Below, piece after piece: positions 51,470 to 61,395 of a stretch of 64,000 bases of DNA (within the stretch, counting starts at the first letter, position 1; the number at the start of each line of letters is the position of its first letter). The notes beneath the pieces are model-generated. The model made no database searches. It was given only the letters and a program-made list of their open reading frames with translations, and was not told the origin of the DNA. The stretch is taken from NCBI GenBank assembly GCA_021372785.1, contig JAJFTT010000011.1, positions 1-64,000 on the forward strand, written 5' to 3'. A program made the position numbers and the translations under genes. The DNA comes from Negativicutes bacterium. GTDB taxonomy: Bacteria; Bacillota; JAAYKD01.

Positions 51470-51508
51470 CGTTCCCGGCAGCCGCTCATTGCCGCGCTGC
51501 CGGGAACG
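51470..51508 (-). other. Hairpin in the leader of the SHOCT pair
   Basis: Perfect 13-bp arms CGTTCCCGGCAGC / GCTGCCGGGAACG around a 13-nt loop, located between the probable -10 box and the start codon. No T run follows, so it is not a simple terminator; it might protect or regulate the mRNA. Confidence 0.6.
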
Positions 51509-51585
51509 TAAACTTTATTCTGTGCCGATTATAGCGAAACCTTATGAAGATTTTGTGAAGAATCAGATCCCGCCGGGGATCTTTT

Positions 51586-52269
51586 CTACTTTCTTTGCAC
51601 CTGTCCCGCGTGATTGAGATAGCAAAGCAAAGGACTGCCATAGGTTGTCATTTTGCCCTCCGCATCCACACGCAGCAGACTGCCGCTGGGAATGCCGTAA
51701 CCGCAGGCTCCCTCCCCTTGCAACTGTAATACTTTCTTCAGTTCAACCCAGTCCTCGTCTTCGGCATGGGTGTCAAAGACAGTCGGCACAAACCCGAGAC
51801 AATCGAATAACGCCGCTGTGCTGTCATCCGCGGGATCTTGCCAGCGCACCCAGGCAGACCCCATCATAATGCTGCCCGCTGACATACCAAAAAACAGCTT
51901 CCCCCCCTGACGCAACTGAGCCAGAAAATCAATCAATTGATGCCGCTGCAGCCAGCGCATGCCGTCCTCCACTTCTCCTCCCGAGATGAAAACAGCGTCC
52001 GCGTTTTCCAGCGCCTGCTTTACGGCCGCCAGATCGATTTTTGGCCGGGCTAATTGCAACAAGAAGACTTCACCCGCGCCTGCCTCCTGCAGCATACTTT
52101 TGATGGATTGAAAAAAGCCCACCTGATCCCCGTTGGCTGCGCCCAGATAGGCAATCCGTGGCCTGACGGTGCCGCATTCGGCGAGAATGGCTTTGATGGC
52201 AGCGAGCATAGCCTGCGGGTCACGCGGCCGGCCGCCGGCAAGTAAATAAAGCGGTTTGATTGTACTCAT
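51586..52269 (-). CDS. Peptidase S51 (dipeptidase E-like) family protein
   Basis: 227 residues. The alpha/beta fold resembles class I glutamine amidotransferases: FISGGEVEDGMRWL, then GMSAGSIMMG, where Ser in the GxSAG turn is the nucleophile, and FDTHAEDEDW. Family members cleave Asp-X dipeptides or process cyanophycin-type dipeptides; substrate here unknown. Its ATG overlaps the upstream AMP-ligase stop by 4 nt, so the two are coupled. Confidence 0.85.
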   Translation of the reverse strand: MSTIKPLYLLAGGRPRDPQAMLAAIKAILAECGTVRPRIAYLGAANGDQVGFFQSIKSMLQEAGAGEVFLLQLARPKIDLAAVKQALENADAVFISGGEVEDGMRWLQRHQLIDFLAQLRQGGKLFFGMSAGSIMMGSAWVRWQDPADDSTAALFDCLGFVPTVFDTHAEDEDWVELKKVLQLQGEGACGYGIPSGSLLRVDAEGKMTTYGSPLLCYLNHAGQVQRK

Positions 52270-53552
52270 CGGAACATCCCTTTTGCATCAAATTCAAAGT
52301 TTGCCTGCGTGCGGCGATATTTCCCTGCCGGTCCGGGCCAAAGATTTGCTGTTGGGGTCAGTATAAATTCGCCGTCTGCGCCGTAGAGCGAAGCCAGCGC
52401 TTGCCGGATACGCCGGAAGACGGCTTCGCTTCGGTCTGTCAAAACCAATTCCGCTTCATATTTACTCCCGGTATGCTGTTCCAAATGATAATCGCGAATT
52501 TCCGGAATGCCAGCCAATTGCCGGTCAAGCGCCAGGGTGGTCACCAAATCACCGCTTGTTGTAAAAGTGGCGTTCGCGATGCGGCCTTCCACGGCCTGCA
52601 CCAGGTACCCTTCGCTGTAGTCGCTCATCGGCTGCAAGCGGATCAGATCACCCATATCGAAGCGCACAATTGCCGCCCAGGGATTATCGAAGGTAGTGAC
52701 CAAAATCCGCCCCAGCTGCGGTCCGCCATGCCGCGCCGCCAGCGGATAAAAGTCGATCCGGCAGAACTCCGTGTTTTGACGGAACAAACCGTCTTCCCCC
52801 TGCATCAGGACAAAACCGGTTTCCGTACTGCCGTAAGAGCTGATCAGGGGCGAGGCAAACGCTTTGCGGATTGCCGCCAGATGAATTTGAGACGGAAACT
52901 CATAGGTGAAGATAATAGCGGCCGGTGAAAAGAGTTTTTGGCCGTGATCCATCGCCCACCAGGCCAAACGTGCCAGCAAGGAAGGATTGGCTTCCAGAAT
53001 CACCGGCTGAAAAAGCGCCAGCTCTCTCGCCATGCGTTCCAGATGACGGGGCTGCCAGGCGATCACGTTAATCTTCTCGTTGAGATATAACGTATTCCCC
53101 AAAATACGATGATCCATCGGTAAATCTTCTTCGCAGTGAATGCCAATGTTCAGGGCGCTGGCAAGCTTCGCCTGCTTCTGAGGATAGCTTAGCCGGGCGG
53201 TATGGGCGTTCAAGCGCCAGGACGCCGCCTCCGAAGCATTCCACCATTTCTGATTCCAAAGGTTGATCACTTTCTCACCGGTACTGCCGCTGGTAAAGGT
53301 GTATTCTATTTCGTCCCGGGCCAGCGCCTCCTCCACCTGCAAGGAATTGGGCACCAGACCATTCGGAAAATTCTCTCTCATTGTCTGCTTGGTCAGTTCC
53401 GGCAGCGCGGCATATCTTTGCTCCAGCGCGGTTCCGCTGCCGGGATCAGCAGCCCGCCAGGATGCGTAGACAGGTACCGAGTTCAAAGCAATTTCCAGCG
53501 CCCTCAGCGATTTTTTTTGATATTCCGATTGGTTAAACTCTTGCTTTTGCAT
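52266..53552 (-). CDS. AMP-forming ligase of the PaaK/CapK-like ANL family
   Basis: 428 residues from ATG 53552; AGGAGG lies 14 nt upstream, somewhat far. ANL motifs are clear: FTSGSTGE (phosphate-binding loop), SSYGSTETGF, and RFDMGDLIRL with the Asp that contacts ribose. PaaK-like ligases activate a carboxylate as acyl-AMP and often transfer it to CoA; CapK-like members act in surface polysaccharide or natural-product pathways. The substrate cannot be deduced. It is coupled to an S51 peptidase gene. Confidence 0.82.
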   Translation of the reverse strand: MQKQEFNQSEYQKKSLRALEIALNSVPVYASWRAADPGSGTALEQRYAALPELTKQTMRENFPNGLVPNSLQVEEALARDEIEYTFTSGSTGEKVINLWNQKWWNASEAASWRLNAHTARLSYPQKQAKLASALNIGIHCEEDLPMDHRILGNTLYLNEKINVIAWQPRHLERMARELALFQPVILEANPSLLARLAWWAMDHGQKLFSPAAIIFTYEFPSQIHLAAIRKAFASPLISSYGSTETGFVLMQGEDGLFRQNTEFCRIDFYPLAARHGGPQLGRILVTTFDNPWAAIVRFDMGDLIRLQPMSDYSEGYLVQAVEGRIANATFTTSGDLVTTLALDRQLAGIPEIRDYHLEQHTGSKYEAELVLTDRSEAVFRRIRQALASLYGADGEFILTPTANLWPGPAGKYRRTQANFEFDAKGMFR

Positions 53553-53665
53553 TGTGTTTGGTCTGTCCTCCTTTGCTGTCTCCGCCCCGGCAACCCAAAA
53601 ATCGCTCATTTCCGGGCGGCGACAGCCTGTTTTGTCATTCTGCCTGCCGATTCGCCTGCGTGCTG

Positions 53666-54097
53666 TCAGACTTTTTCCACGAGCTGGCTGATCTGCTCAC
53701 TGATCGGCTGGCGTGTCAGCGTTTGTCCCAGCAATTCCTGAATGACAATTTCACAAACAAATAAAATACGGCTTTCTTCCAAATGGCCGGCAACCGCTTT
53801 GTCGGCGTCGGAAACCACCACATGCAGATGCGGTATGCCATCCGCAATTACCCCTTGAATCGCGCAAACCTCCAGCGGTGTATCCAGCCATTCCGGATAA
53901 ACAAATTCAGGCGGCAGCTTTGTGTTGACCGCCGTATGCAAGCGGCAACGGTCAAATGTAGCGATACCGGAGGCAATATAGCCGTCGCGGATTCCCGCTT
54001 CGGCGATGACCTGCCGGATCCCTGCCAAGATCAATTCACCCGGTTCCAATCTGACAACAATCGTGCGGCCCGGTTTCGCCTGGTCAAAGTACTTCAT
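53666..54097 (-). CDS. DUF296 / PPC domain protein
   Basis: 143 residues from ATG 54097 (AAGGGGG upstream). The single domain shows RLEPGELILAGIRQVIAEAGI, YIASGIATFDRCRL and PHLHVVVSD, typical of the trimeric PPC (DUF296) fold, which in Bacteria has putative metal-binding His residues. Biochemical role unknown; plants fuse it to AT-hooks. It lies between an ANL ligase and an NhaC antiporter on the same strand. Confidence 0.85.
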   Translation of the reverse strand: MKYFDQAKPGRTIVVRLEPGELILAGIRQVIAEAGIRDGYIASGIATFDRCRLHTAVNTKLPPEFVYPEWLDTPLEVCAIQGVIADGIPHLHVVVSDADKAVAGHLEESRILFVCEIVIQELLGQTLTRQPISEQISQLVEKV

Positions 54098-54137
54098 AAA
54101 AAAATCCCCCTTCGTGTTGCTGATCACCGATCTGGGC

Positions 54138-55463
54138 TCAGCGAATTGATTTGATCTTTCCATTGGCATGGCGCCAATTGCGCAGCAATCCCCAAAGTGG
54201 CAGCAGCCAGAGAAAGACTGCCCATGGAATGGCAGCCGCCGTCACACCCAAAAGGCTCAAAGGAATCGCGCAGGCCGTATTCCAGGGAATCAGACCTGCG
54301 ATGGTCACTGTGGAATCCGCCATATCCAGCATCAACTGATTCGGCGCAATGTTGCGCTTTTCGTAAATCGGCCGCATTAACTGAGCTTCCAACAGTAAGG
54401 ACAGGGTTTGGTTGCAGGCGATGGCGGATACCGGCAAACTGGTTAGGACCATGACGGGAAACAAACCGATTTGAGCGGCAAATTGATCCAGGCGGGCAAG
54501 AACGCCGGCCAGCATGTTCGTGCCTTTGAGAATACCGGAAAAAGTGGCGGAAATCCCCATGATTAATATCGCGTTCTTCATACTGAACATGCCGCCGCCG
54601 TTGAAAATTGCCGTGGAATTGCCGGGAGCCGTATAGCCGAAAAACAAGATTCCGAGCAGATTAAGCAACGTCTGCCCTTGCAGCAGCATCGCCAGCAAAA
54701 CAGCAAGAACGATACTGACCGCCATGGCAGATTTGATTTTTATTTTGAACACTGGCGCCAGCAAAATCACCGCCACCGGCAGCAGCATCCAGAGGGACAG
54801 ATGAAAGGAAGACAAAATGGAAGCGGTCACCCGCTCCACACTGCCATTGAGCGGGGAAAAAAAGCTGACGACGGCATAGAAGGCGGTTGTGAGCAGCATC
54901 GGCGCGAGACAGTCGCGCAGCATCAGCTTGACATTGGCATAGAGCTCTGTTCCGGTCAGATAGGCAACCAAGTTAGCGCAGCTGGAAGCAGGACTGGCGC
55001 GGTCGCCAAAATAAACGCCGGAAATAACCGCTCCGGCCGTCAGCACCGGATTGACACCACCGGCATTGGCCAGAACCATCAGCACGACGCCAATCGTACC
55101 GCAGGTTCCGATACTGGTGCCGATCAGATAGGAGACGGCAACCGAAAGCAGGAAAGAAAATAAGATAAAAGTTTGCGGCGCAATCAGATGAATACCATAA
55201 TACACCAGAAACGGAATCGTGCCGCAGGCACGCCAGACGCCGGTCATACTGCCGATCAGCAGCAGAATACTCATGACCATCAAGCTGTCGCGCACCCCGC
55301 GCCACATCATTCGTCCCACAGCAAGCGGTTTATGTCCCAAAGCAAGCGCAGCAAAGACAAAAGCAACGGCGCCGGCCGTCAGACCGTAAAGAATGCTGCT
55401 GCCGGAGATCACACAAAACATGAGAGAGCCGATCAGTACGGAGATGGCAATCATAAAAGGCAT
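54138..55463 (-). CDS. NhaC-type Na+/H+ antiporter family protein
   Basis: 441 residues, about eleven membrane spans. SGVYFGDRASPASSCANLVA is the conserved NhaC signature, and IACNQTLSLLLEAQLM with DSTVTIAGLIPWN occur in the expected second half. NhaC exchangers import protons for sodium, or in some cases exchange organic acids (malate-lactate). Which ion or acid is moved cannot be said. It may share a transcript with the downstream DUF296 gene (40-base gap). Confidence 0.88.
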   Translation of the reverse strand: MPFMIAISVLIGSLMFCVISGSSILYGLTAGAVAFVFAALALGHKPLAVGRMMWRGVRDSLMVMSILLLIGSMTGVWRACGTIPFLVYYGIHLIAPQTFILFSFLLSVAVSYLIGTSIGTCGTIGVVLMVLANAGGVNPVLTAGAVISGVYFGDRASPASSCANLVAYLTGTELYANVKLMLRDCLAPMLLTTAFYAVVSFFSPLNGSVERVTASILSSFHLSLWMLLPVAVILLAPVFKIKIKSAMAVSIVLAVLLAMLLQGQTLLNLLGILFFGYTAPGNSTAIFNGGGMFSMKNAILIMGISATFSGILKGTNMLAGVLARLDQFAAQIGLFPVMVLTSLPVSAIACNQTLSLLLEAQLMRPIYEKRNIAPNQLMLDMADSTVTIAGLIPWNTACAIPLSLLGVTAAAIPWAVFLWLLPLWGLLRNWRHANGKIKSIR

Positions 55464-55568
55464 AAAAGACCTTCTTTCTGTATCTGCAGCATTACCCGGA
55501 ATCCTGAAAAGCGCGATCAGGCCCTACCCTCCGGCTCTCTCTGCATACAGGAATGCCTGCAAATGTTC

Positions 55569-56129
55569 CTAAAGTTTTTTGAGACTCATTCTGTTGCCTT
55601 CTTGATGCGCCATTGCCAGCTGATAATAATGTTGGGCATGCTCCCTTCTGGCGCTGATTGATTCCTCCGGCAGCGTTTTCACCACTTTCGCCGGCATGCC
55701 CAAAACAACGGAAAAGGGTGGGATCACCGTCCCTTTGGTTACCACAGCCCCCGCCCCCACGATCGACCCCCTGCCAATGACGGCGCCGTCCAGAATGACC
55801 GCGCCCATGCCGATCAGACAATAGTCTTCGACCAGGCAGGCATGCAGAATACAGCCATGGCCCACTGTGACATACTCGCCTAAAATCGTCGGCAGTCCCT
55901 GCGTTAAACCGCTGCCTTCTCCGCTGTCTTCGTGTATGGTGCTGTTGTCCTGGATGTTGCTGAACTTACCGATGCGAATTGGATTCACATCGGCACGCAG
56001 GACCGCGTTATACCAAACACTGACGCCTTCCGCTAAGGTTACCTCACCGATGATCTTCGCGCCGGGTGCGAGCATGGTATTTTGATGGATGACAGGACTT
56101 TTATTTTGAAACTGATAAATTTCACTCAT
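55569..56129 (-). CDS. Gamma-carbonic-anhydrase-like hexapeptide-repeat protein
   Basis: 186 residues from ATG 56129 (GGAGGG upstream). Left-handed beta-helix hexapeptide repeats run from about residue 18 to 140 (SVWYNAVLRADVNPIRIG, VTVGHGCILHAC, MGAVILDGAVIGRGSIVGAGAVV), with His in STIHED, VGHGC and ILHAC as likely metal ligands of the gamma-CA family. Such proteins (YrdA/PaaY-like) are metal-binding trimers; some have thioesterase or carbonic anhydrase activity. Confidence 0.9.
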   Translation of the reverse strand: MSEIYQFQNKSPVIHQNTMLAPGAKIIGEVTLAEGVSVWYNAVLRADVNPIRIGKFSNIQDNSTIHEDSGEGSGLTQGLPTILGEYVTVGHGCILHACLVEDYCLIGMGAVILDGAVIGRGSIVGAGAVVTKGTVIPPFSVVLGMPAKVVKTLPEESISARREHAQHYYQLAMAHQEGNRMSLKKL

Positions 56130-56702
56130 CCGGTTCCCTCCGATATTGGATTTGTTGAGGCTTGACTGCCCAAGACAGGGCACTGTCTGCTCTTCCGCTC
56201 CATTGTTCGATAACCGGGAGGATATTTCCTTTTGTCTTCGCTTGATCTGTTAAAAAAGAGTTGGTCCGCATCAAAACCAGAAAAAATGCTCATTGTCTGT
56301 GCAGTTACAAGACGGTAAGCTGCAAATTCCCTGTTTCTCCCCATGCAAAACGGAATCCGCTGAGATGGAAGGGCAGTTTCCGGCGCCTCCCTACGCATTG
56401 ATGCGGTTTTCAAAGGATTGTCTCGCTAGAGTGATTCTGCCATTTTTCTAATGCCTCCAAATCATTGGAAAACAATCCAGAATAGACTAGAAATAATTTA
56501 TCGGGTCTCTCGTTTACGCTATAATACCGCAGCGCAAGCGTTTGTTGCTTTAGTGATAAAATTCAGTGCAGGCATCCATCGTCATCTCTGAAATTCTTCC
56601 TAAGCTTGTATCTCTGAGCTTGCAAAATACTTCGCTGATCGTTATAATAAGAATGCGGAGCAAATCTGCACGAGATTCAATTTGATAGAGGAGGAACTGC
56701 TC
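56130..56702. other. 573-base intergenic region
   Basis: No supported gene. Two TATAAT boxes face right: one at about 56519-56525 without a good -35, the other the promoter described separately. The rest shows no repeat or structure I can name. Confidence 0.5.
56620..56648 (+). promoter_or_regulatory. Promoter of the S10 peptidase gene
   Basis: TTGCAA at 56620-56625, 17-nt spacer, TATAAT at 56643-56648; leader of about 48 nt to the start at 56703. Confidence 0.75.
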
Positions 56703-58139
56703 ATGTTGAAAACCGATGTTTTTACCCCTTCGGCATTCACTTCAGAAGGCAGCCTGACGCTGCGCGGTGTGAAGGTACCCTACCATACCGTCTGCGAAGA
56801 CAACGTCTTTTATGATGATGAAGGAAAACCGATGGCATCCATCTTTTCTTACTCGTATTTCCGTTCCGATGTCACCGATTTGAAATCCCGTCCGGTGCTG
56901 TTTGGCTTTAACGGCGGTCCGGGCACCTCTTCGATGATGGTTCATGTAGGATTTTTAAGTACAAAGCGGGTAAAATACGGTGAAGTCGATGCCGATGGCC
57001 TGCCGCTGCCGCCTTACGAATCCTGCGATAATGCGCAGTGTCTGCTGGATATTGCCGATCTGGTCCTGATTGATCCGGTTGGTACCGGTTTTGGCCGTTT
57101 GCTGAACGAAGCGAACAAAGATCAGTTTTACGGCATCGAACCGGATGCGGAAGCCATCCTCACCTTCATTCAAGCGTGGTTGGCCCGCTACAACCGTTGG
57201 GAAAGTCCCAAATATATGGTCGGCGAAAGTTATGGCTGCACCCGTGCCAGCACGGTTGCCGGCATGGGATCTCTGATTGGTTCCGACCGCGCTTATAGTG
57301 TTACTTTCGACGGTATTATTATGATTGGCAACACCGTCACGGTTGGCAAATCCTTCGGGGATAAAGCTCCGGTCTATCCGGCGGTCTTGGCCTTCCCGAC
57401 GCTCGCCGCTGTCAACTGGTATCACAATCACCCTTCCGGGCAGACAGTGGAAGCATTCGTTGCCGAAGCAAAACAATTTGCCGACAGCGAATATTTATTG
57501 GCGCTGTATCAAGGTGAAGCATTGAGCGCAGAAACCCGTGAGCATATCATCGAACGCGTCATCTACTATAGCGGGGTTTCCCGCGAATACCTGGAAAAAC
57601 GCAATCTTGTGGTGGAAGATGTTGAGTATCGCAGCCAGGTAGCCCGCAAGAAAGGCCGCTCCGTGGCCCGCCTGGACGGCAGAATCACCCGTCCTTTATA
57701 TGACCCGCTGCTCGATGAACAGCAATGGGGAGTGCGTGATGACCCTGCCGAAGGGAAGTACAACGCTTTCTTCCAATCCGTGCTCTGCGGCGAAGTCTTC
57801 CCGATGCTGAATATCAAATGGGATCGTAATTTCGTCAATTCTCATTCCCTGTACGCAAATTGGAATAACGAAATCAAAGGCCGCAACACCGCGCAAAGTC
57901 TCAGCGCCGCCATGCGCCGGACGCCCGGCATGCGCACCTTCTTTGCCAATGGCTGGTATGATATCTGCACACAGACCGGAATCCTTTATTATACTTTGAA
58001 TCACGCCGGCTTGCCGATGGACCGCGTCTACTTCAAGGGTTATGAATCGGGACATATGGCATACCTTGGTGAAAAAAACATTCAAGCGCTGACCGATGAC
58101 ATGTATACCTTCATTCAGGGCGGCAATCCCTGCAAATAA
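56703..58139 (+). CDS. S10 family serine carboxypeptidase-like protein
   Basis: 478 residues from ATG 56703, with AGGAGG well placed. FGFNGGPGTSSMM forms the oxyanion region, Ser176 is in GESYG, and NGWYDICTQTG and GYESGHMAYLG supply the Asp and His of the triad. S10 enzymes remove C-terminal residues at acid pH and are common in eukaryotes but less so in Bacteria. There is no signal peptide, so a cytoplasmic peptidase is likely, in line with the several other peptidases here. Confidence 0.9.
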   Translation: MLKTDVFTPSAFTSEGSLTLRGVKVPYHTVCEDNVFYDDEGKPMASIFSYSYFRSDVTDLKSRPVLFGFNGGPGTSSMMVHVGFLSTKRVKYGEVDADGLPLPPYESCDNAQCLLDIADLVLIDPVGTGFGRLLNEANKDQFYGIEPDAEAILTFIQAWLARYNRWESPKYMVGESYGCTRASTVAGMGSLIGSDRAYSVTFDGIIMIGNTVTVGKSFGDKAPVYPAVLAFPTLAAVNWYHNHPSGQTVEAFVAEAKQFADSEYLLALYQGEALSAETREHIIERVIYYSGVSREYLEKRNLVVEDVEYRSQVARKKGRSVARLDGRITRPLYDPLLDEQQWGVRDDPAEGKYNAFFQSVLCGEVFPMLNIKWDRNFVNSHSLYANWNNEIKGRNTAQSLSAAMRRTPGMRTFFANGWYDICTQTGILYYTLNHAGLPMDRVYFKGYESGHMAYLGEKNIQALTDDMYTFIQGGNPCK

Positions 58140-58157
58140 CTTAACCTCAAGGGAAAA

Positions 58158-58208
58158 AAGCTGCCCTACCCTGCAGAAAATTCAGCAGGGCGGGGCGGCT
58201 TGCTTTTT
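58158..58208 (+). terminator. Terminator after the S10 gene
   Basis: AAGCTGCCCTACCCTGC pairs with GCAGGGCGGGGCGGCTT with three non-Watson-Crick positions, followed by GCTTTTT. Confidence 0.65.
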
Positions 58209-58430
58209 CCAGGCAATTGCCGGAGCTTTTGTCATTCTACTGCCTTCGTCCGCAGGTTGTTCTTGGATTTCCATGCTCAACTCCAATTGCCGGCTGACGG
58301 CGAGCCCCATGGCGGACTGTCCTCCCGGCGTGCGACCATTACCGCCCGCCGGAAAATCTGCGCGGTCAAAAATTTGGCTGCGCCATCTTTCTTTTTCAGC
58401 TCATTGCAATAGGAAGCTTGCAAAAAATGA
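58209..58430. other. Gap between convergent S10 and phosphoketolase genes
   Basis: About 220 bases with no supported gene or clear structure. Confidence 0.45.
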
Positions 58431-60911
58431 TCAGGAAGATCGACTGCATGGACCGAAAGATTGATTTTTATGATCTCTGAGGTTGCCCTGCCGGTCGCCT
58501 CCTTTTTTTTGACGATTCTTTTCCGGCAAATGCCATTGCCAATTGACGACTTCATCCAGATCCTGACCGTTTGTATGGGTATACTGTTCGTGTTCCACCA
58601 GTTTATCATTCATCTGCTGCACCAGATAAGCGCCCCGGTTGCCCAATTGCGGCAGGCGCAGAATCACTTTTTTGACCAGGTCAAAACGATCCATCTCATT
58701 CTGCACGCGCATGTCAAACGGCGTTGTAATGGTACCTTCTTCGCGGTAGCCGCAGACATGCAGATTGCGATTGTGACGGTGGTAAGTTAATTCATGAATC
58801 AGTTTGGGATAGCCATGGAAAGCAAAGATAATCGGTTTATCTTTGGTAAAGAGCAGATCATACTCCTCATCCGACAAGCCATGTGAGTGCTGATTGCTCG
58901 GCTGCAATTTCATCAGATCCACTACGTTGATCACCCGGATTTTGATCTCCGGCAGATTTTCGCGCAGGATCGTTACCGCCGCCAGGGTTTCCAGCGTAGG
59001 CGTATCGCCGCAGCACGCCAAAACGATATCCGGCTCCTGCCCCTGGTCGTTGCTGGCCCAGTCCCAGATGCCGATGCCTTGTGAACAATGCTGCACGGCT
59101 TCCGCCATGCTCAGCCATTGCGGACGCGGATGCTTGGAAGTTACCATTACATTGACATAGTTTTTGCTCCGGATACAGTGATCAAAAACGGACAATAAAC
59201 AGTTGGTATCCGGCGGCAGATAGATGCGGACAACATCCGCTTTTTTGTTGGCAATATGGTCAAGGAATCCCGGATCCTGGTGAGTGAAACCGTTATGATC
59301 CTGCTGCCAAACGTTTGAACTCAGGATCAGATTCAGGGAGGCGATCTTCTGCCGCCAGGGCAGCTGATTGCATACCTTCAGCCATTTGGCATGCTGAGCG
59401 GCCATGGAATCAATAATACGGATAAATGCTTCATAACTGGCAAAGAAACCATGGCGTCCGGTTAATAAATATCCTTCCAGCCAACCCTCACAAAGATGCT
59501 CACTCAGCATCGAGTCCATGACCCGCCCATCGCTCGCCAGAAATTCATCCTGTTCCTTCTGTTCCGCATTCCAGGTGCGGTTTGTCACCTCAAATACTTT
59601 ATTCAAACGATTGGACATGGTTTCATCCGGTCCAAAGATACGGAAATTTTTGTTTTCGGCATTCAAGCTGAAAATGTCACGCACAAATCCTCCCAGAACC
59701 GCCATATCCTGCGCCGCAATGGCTCCCGGCTGCGGAACTTTAACCGCATAATCACGGAAATCCGGCAGCCGCAGGTCTCTGAGCAGTTTCCCGCCGTTGG
59801 TATGCGGATTCGCGCCGATTCTGCTGTCGCCTTTCGGGGCTAAAGCAGCCAGTTCCGCAATCAGACGACCTTTTGAATCGAATAACTCTTCCGGATGATA
59901 ACTGGCCAGCCACGCTTCCAGTAATGCCAGGTGCTCCGGCTTTTGCATCGTGAGCGGAATTTGATGTGCCCGGAAGCTGCCTTCCATTTGCTGACCGTCC
60001 ACCATTTTCGGTCCGGTCCAGCCTTTGGGGCTGCGGAGGATGATCATTGGCCACAATGGTCTTGTGGTATCCCCTGTCTCGCGCGCATACTTTTGAATCG
60101 CTAAAATCTCTTCAATAACGGTATCCAGGGTGGCTGCCATTGCCCGATGCATTGGCATGGCTTCGTCCCCTTCGACAAAATAAGGTTTCCAGCCGCAGCC
60201 TTCAAAGAATTTGCGGATTTCTTCCGCTGACATACGGGCAAAAATAGTCGGACTGTTAATTTTATAACCATTGAGATGTAAAATGGGCAAAACGGCGCCA
60301 TCGTACATTGCATTCAGGAATTTTGTGGAATGCCAGGACGTGGCGAGAGCGCCTGTTTCCGCTTCCCCATCTCCCACAATACAGGCGGCGATTAAACCCG
60401 GATTATCAAATACCGCGCCAAACGCATGGGCAATCGAATAACCCAGCTCGCCGCCTTCGTGAATAGAGCCCGGCGTTTCCGGGGCGACATGACTGGAGAT
60501 ACCGCCGGGAAAAGAAAATTGTTTGAACAGCTTTTGCATACCCGCTTCATCCTGACTGATGTTTGGATAGACTTCACTGTAACTGCCTTCCAGATAGGTA
60601 TGCGCCACAAAAAAGTTCCCGCCATGACCCGGTCCCGAGATCAAAAGCAGATCCAGATCATATTTTTTTATGACACGGTTCAAATGCGTATAGACAAAGC
60701 TTTGCCCCGGCACCGTTCCCCAATGCCCGACGATTGTCTTTTTGATATGCTCTGCTGCAAGCGGTTGTTTCAGCAGGGGGTTATCCAATAAATAGAGCTG
60801 TCCTACCGCCAGATAATTGGCTGCGCGCCAATAGGCGTTCATGCGGTTGAGGTAAGCCTCTGTAAGGACGCCTTTTTCTTCGCTTCCAGACTGTTGCGTT
60901 TCATTTGACAC
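58431..60911 (-). CDS. xfp: Phosphoketolase (xylulose-5-P / fructose-6-P)
   Basis: 826 residues from GTG 60911 (AGGAGGGG upstream). Thiamine-diphosphate enzyme with GPGHGGN, SPGGISSH-like [26 protein letters not shown], the TPP-binding VGDGEAETG, and [13 protein letters not shown] and YLPPDTNC in the second half. It splits xylulose-5-P or fructose-6-P with phosphate to acetyl-P plus a triose- or erythrose-P. The last ~35 residues are Lys/Arg/Gln-rich and not conserved in the family. With acetyl-P formed directly, it gives a route to acetate and ATP. Confidence 0.95.
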   Translation of the reverse strand: MSNETQQSGSEEKGVLTEAYLNRMNAYWRAANYLAVGQLYLLDNPLLKQPLAAEHIKKTIVGHWGTVPGQSFVYTHLNRVIKKYDLDLLLISGPGHGGNFFVAHTYLEGSYSEVYPNISQDEAGMQKLFKQFSFPGGISSHVAPETPGSIHEGGELGYSIAHAFGAVFDNPGLIAACIVGDGEAETGALATSWHSTKFLNAMYDGAVLPILHLNGYKINSPTIFARMSAEEIRKFFEGCGWKPYFVEGDEAMPMHRAMAATLDTVIEEILAIQKYARETGDTTRPLWPMIILRSPKGWTGPKMVDGQQMEGSFRAHQIPLTMQKPEHLALLEAWLASYHPEELFDSKGRLIAELAALAPKGDSRIGANPHTNGGKLLRDLRLPDFRDYAVKVPQPGAIAAQDMAVLGGFVRDIFSLNAENKNFRIFGPDETMSNRLNKVFEVTNRTWNAEQKEQDEFLASDGRVMDSMLSEHLCEGWLEGYLLTGRHGFFASYEAFIRIIDSMAAQHAKWLKVCNQLPWRQKIASLNLILSSNVWQQDHNGFTHQDPGFLDHIANKKADVVRIYLPPDTNCLLSVFDHCIRSKNYVNVMVTSKHPRPQWLSMAEAVQHCSQGIGIWDWASNDQGQEPDIVLACCGDTPTLETLAAVTILRENLPEIKIRVINVVDLMKLQPSNQHSHGLSDEEYDLLFTKDKPIIFAFHGYPKLIHELTYHRHNRNLHVCGYREEGTITTPFDMRVQNEMDRFDLVKKVILRLPQLGNRGAYLVQQMNDKLVEHEQYTHTNGQDLDEVVNWQWHLPEKNRQKKGGDRQGNLRDHKNQSFGPCSRSS

Positions 60912-61059
60912 TTTCAGTCCCCTCCTTTTTCGTAAAATAAGCTGTGTTGTTTTTTTTCAGAAAGCTCTCTGCCTGATCTCAGACCAACGAACAAGCCAAC
61001 CGCAACAACAGTTCCAGTTTACTCTATTTACTACATTTTAGCAATAAGAATCATCAGCT

Positions 61060-61100
61060 AAAAAAGCAAAGGCGGTGTCGCACACTGTGACATCGCCTTT
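61060..61100 (-). terminator. Terminator left behind by the hppA remnant
   Basis: Minus-strand AAAGGCG and CGCCTTT arms extended by TGTC/GACA with one mismatch, followed by GCTTTTTT. It lies where the terminator of the truncated hppA gene is expected. Confidence 0.75.
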
Positions 61101-61188
61101 AACTCATCGGAAGGATTTGCGGAGATCATAAATGTTTTCTTTTTTTTGAAAGTCAGCGATCATTTGCTTTGGGCGGATTGCCGGCTCC

Positions 61189-61326
61189 TTAAATCAGAGG
61201 AGCAATCAGCAGCGCGGTCATGCCGACTAATTTCATGAAAATCAGGATAGAAGGTCCGGCAACGTCCTTCATGGGATCACCGACCGTATCGCCAATAATG
61301 GCAGCTTGCAGCTGCGGGCTGCCCTT
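61189..61326 (-). pseudogene. C-terminal scrap of membrane pyrophosphatase HppA
   Basis: One frame reads [20 protein letters not shown], then DVAGPSIL and a final span ending LLIAPLI before TAA (61189-61191). GDTVGDPxKDxAGPS is the conserved C-terminal signature of sodium- or proton-pumping pyrophosphatases. Similarity stops abruptly at about 61326, so some 600 N-terminal residues are gone; a G-run and AT-rich unrelated DNA begin within 100 bases. A rearrangement removed the rest of the gene. Confidence 0.85.
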
Positions 61327-61395
61327 GAGTGTTAAAAACGATCGGAAGCAATGGATGTCCCGCCCCCCCAGTGATATATGGTGGGAATCCAGGTG

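Noticed and set aside
56126-56413. 95-codon minus-strand frame upstream of the hexapeptide-repeat gene
   Set aside because: Arg/Ser-rich with no domain; the downstream gene's own ribosome-binding site lies inside it.
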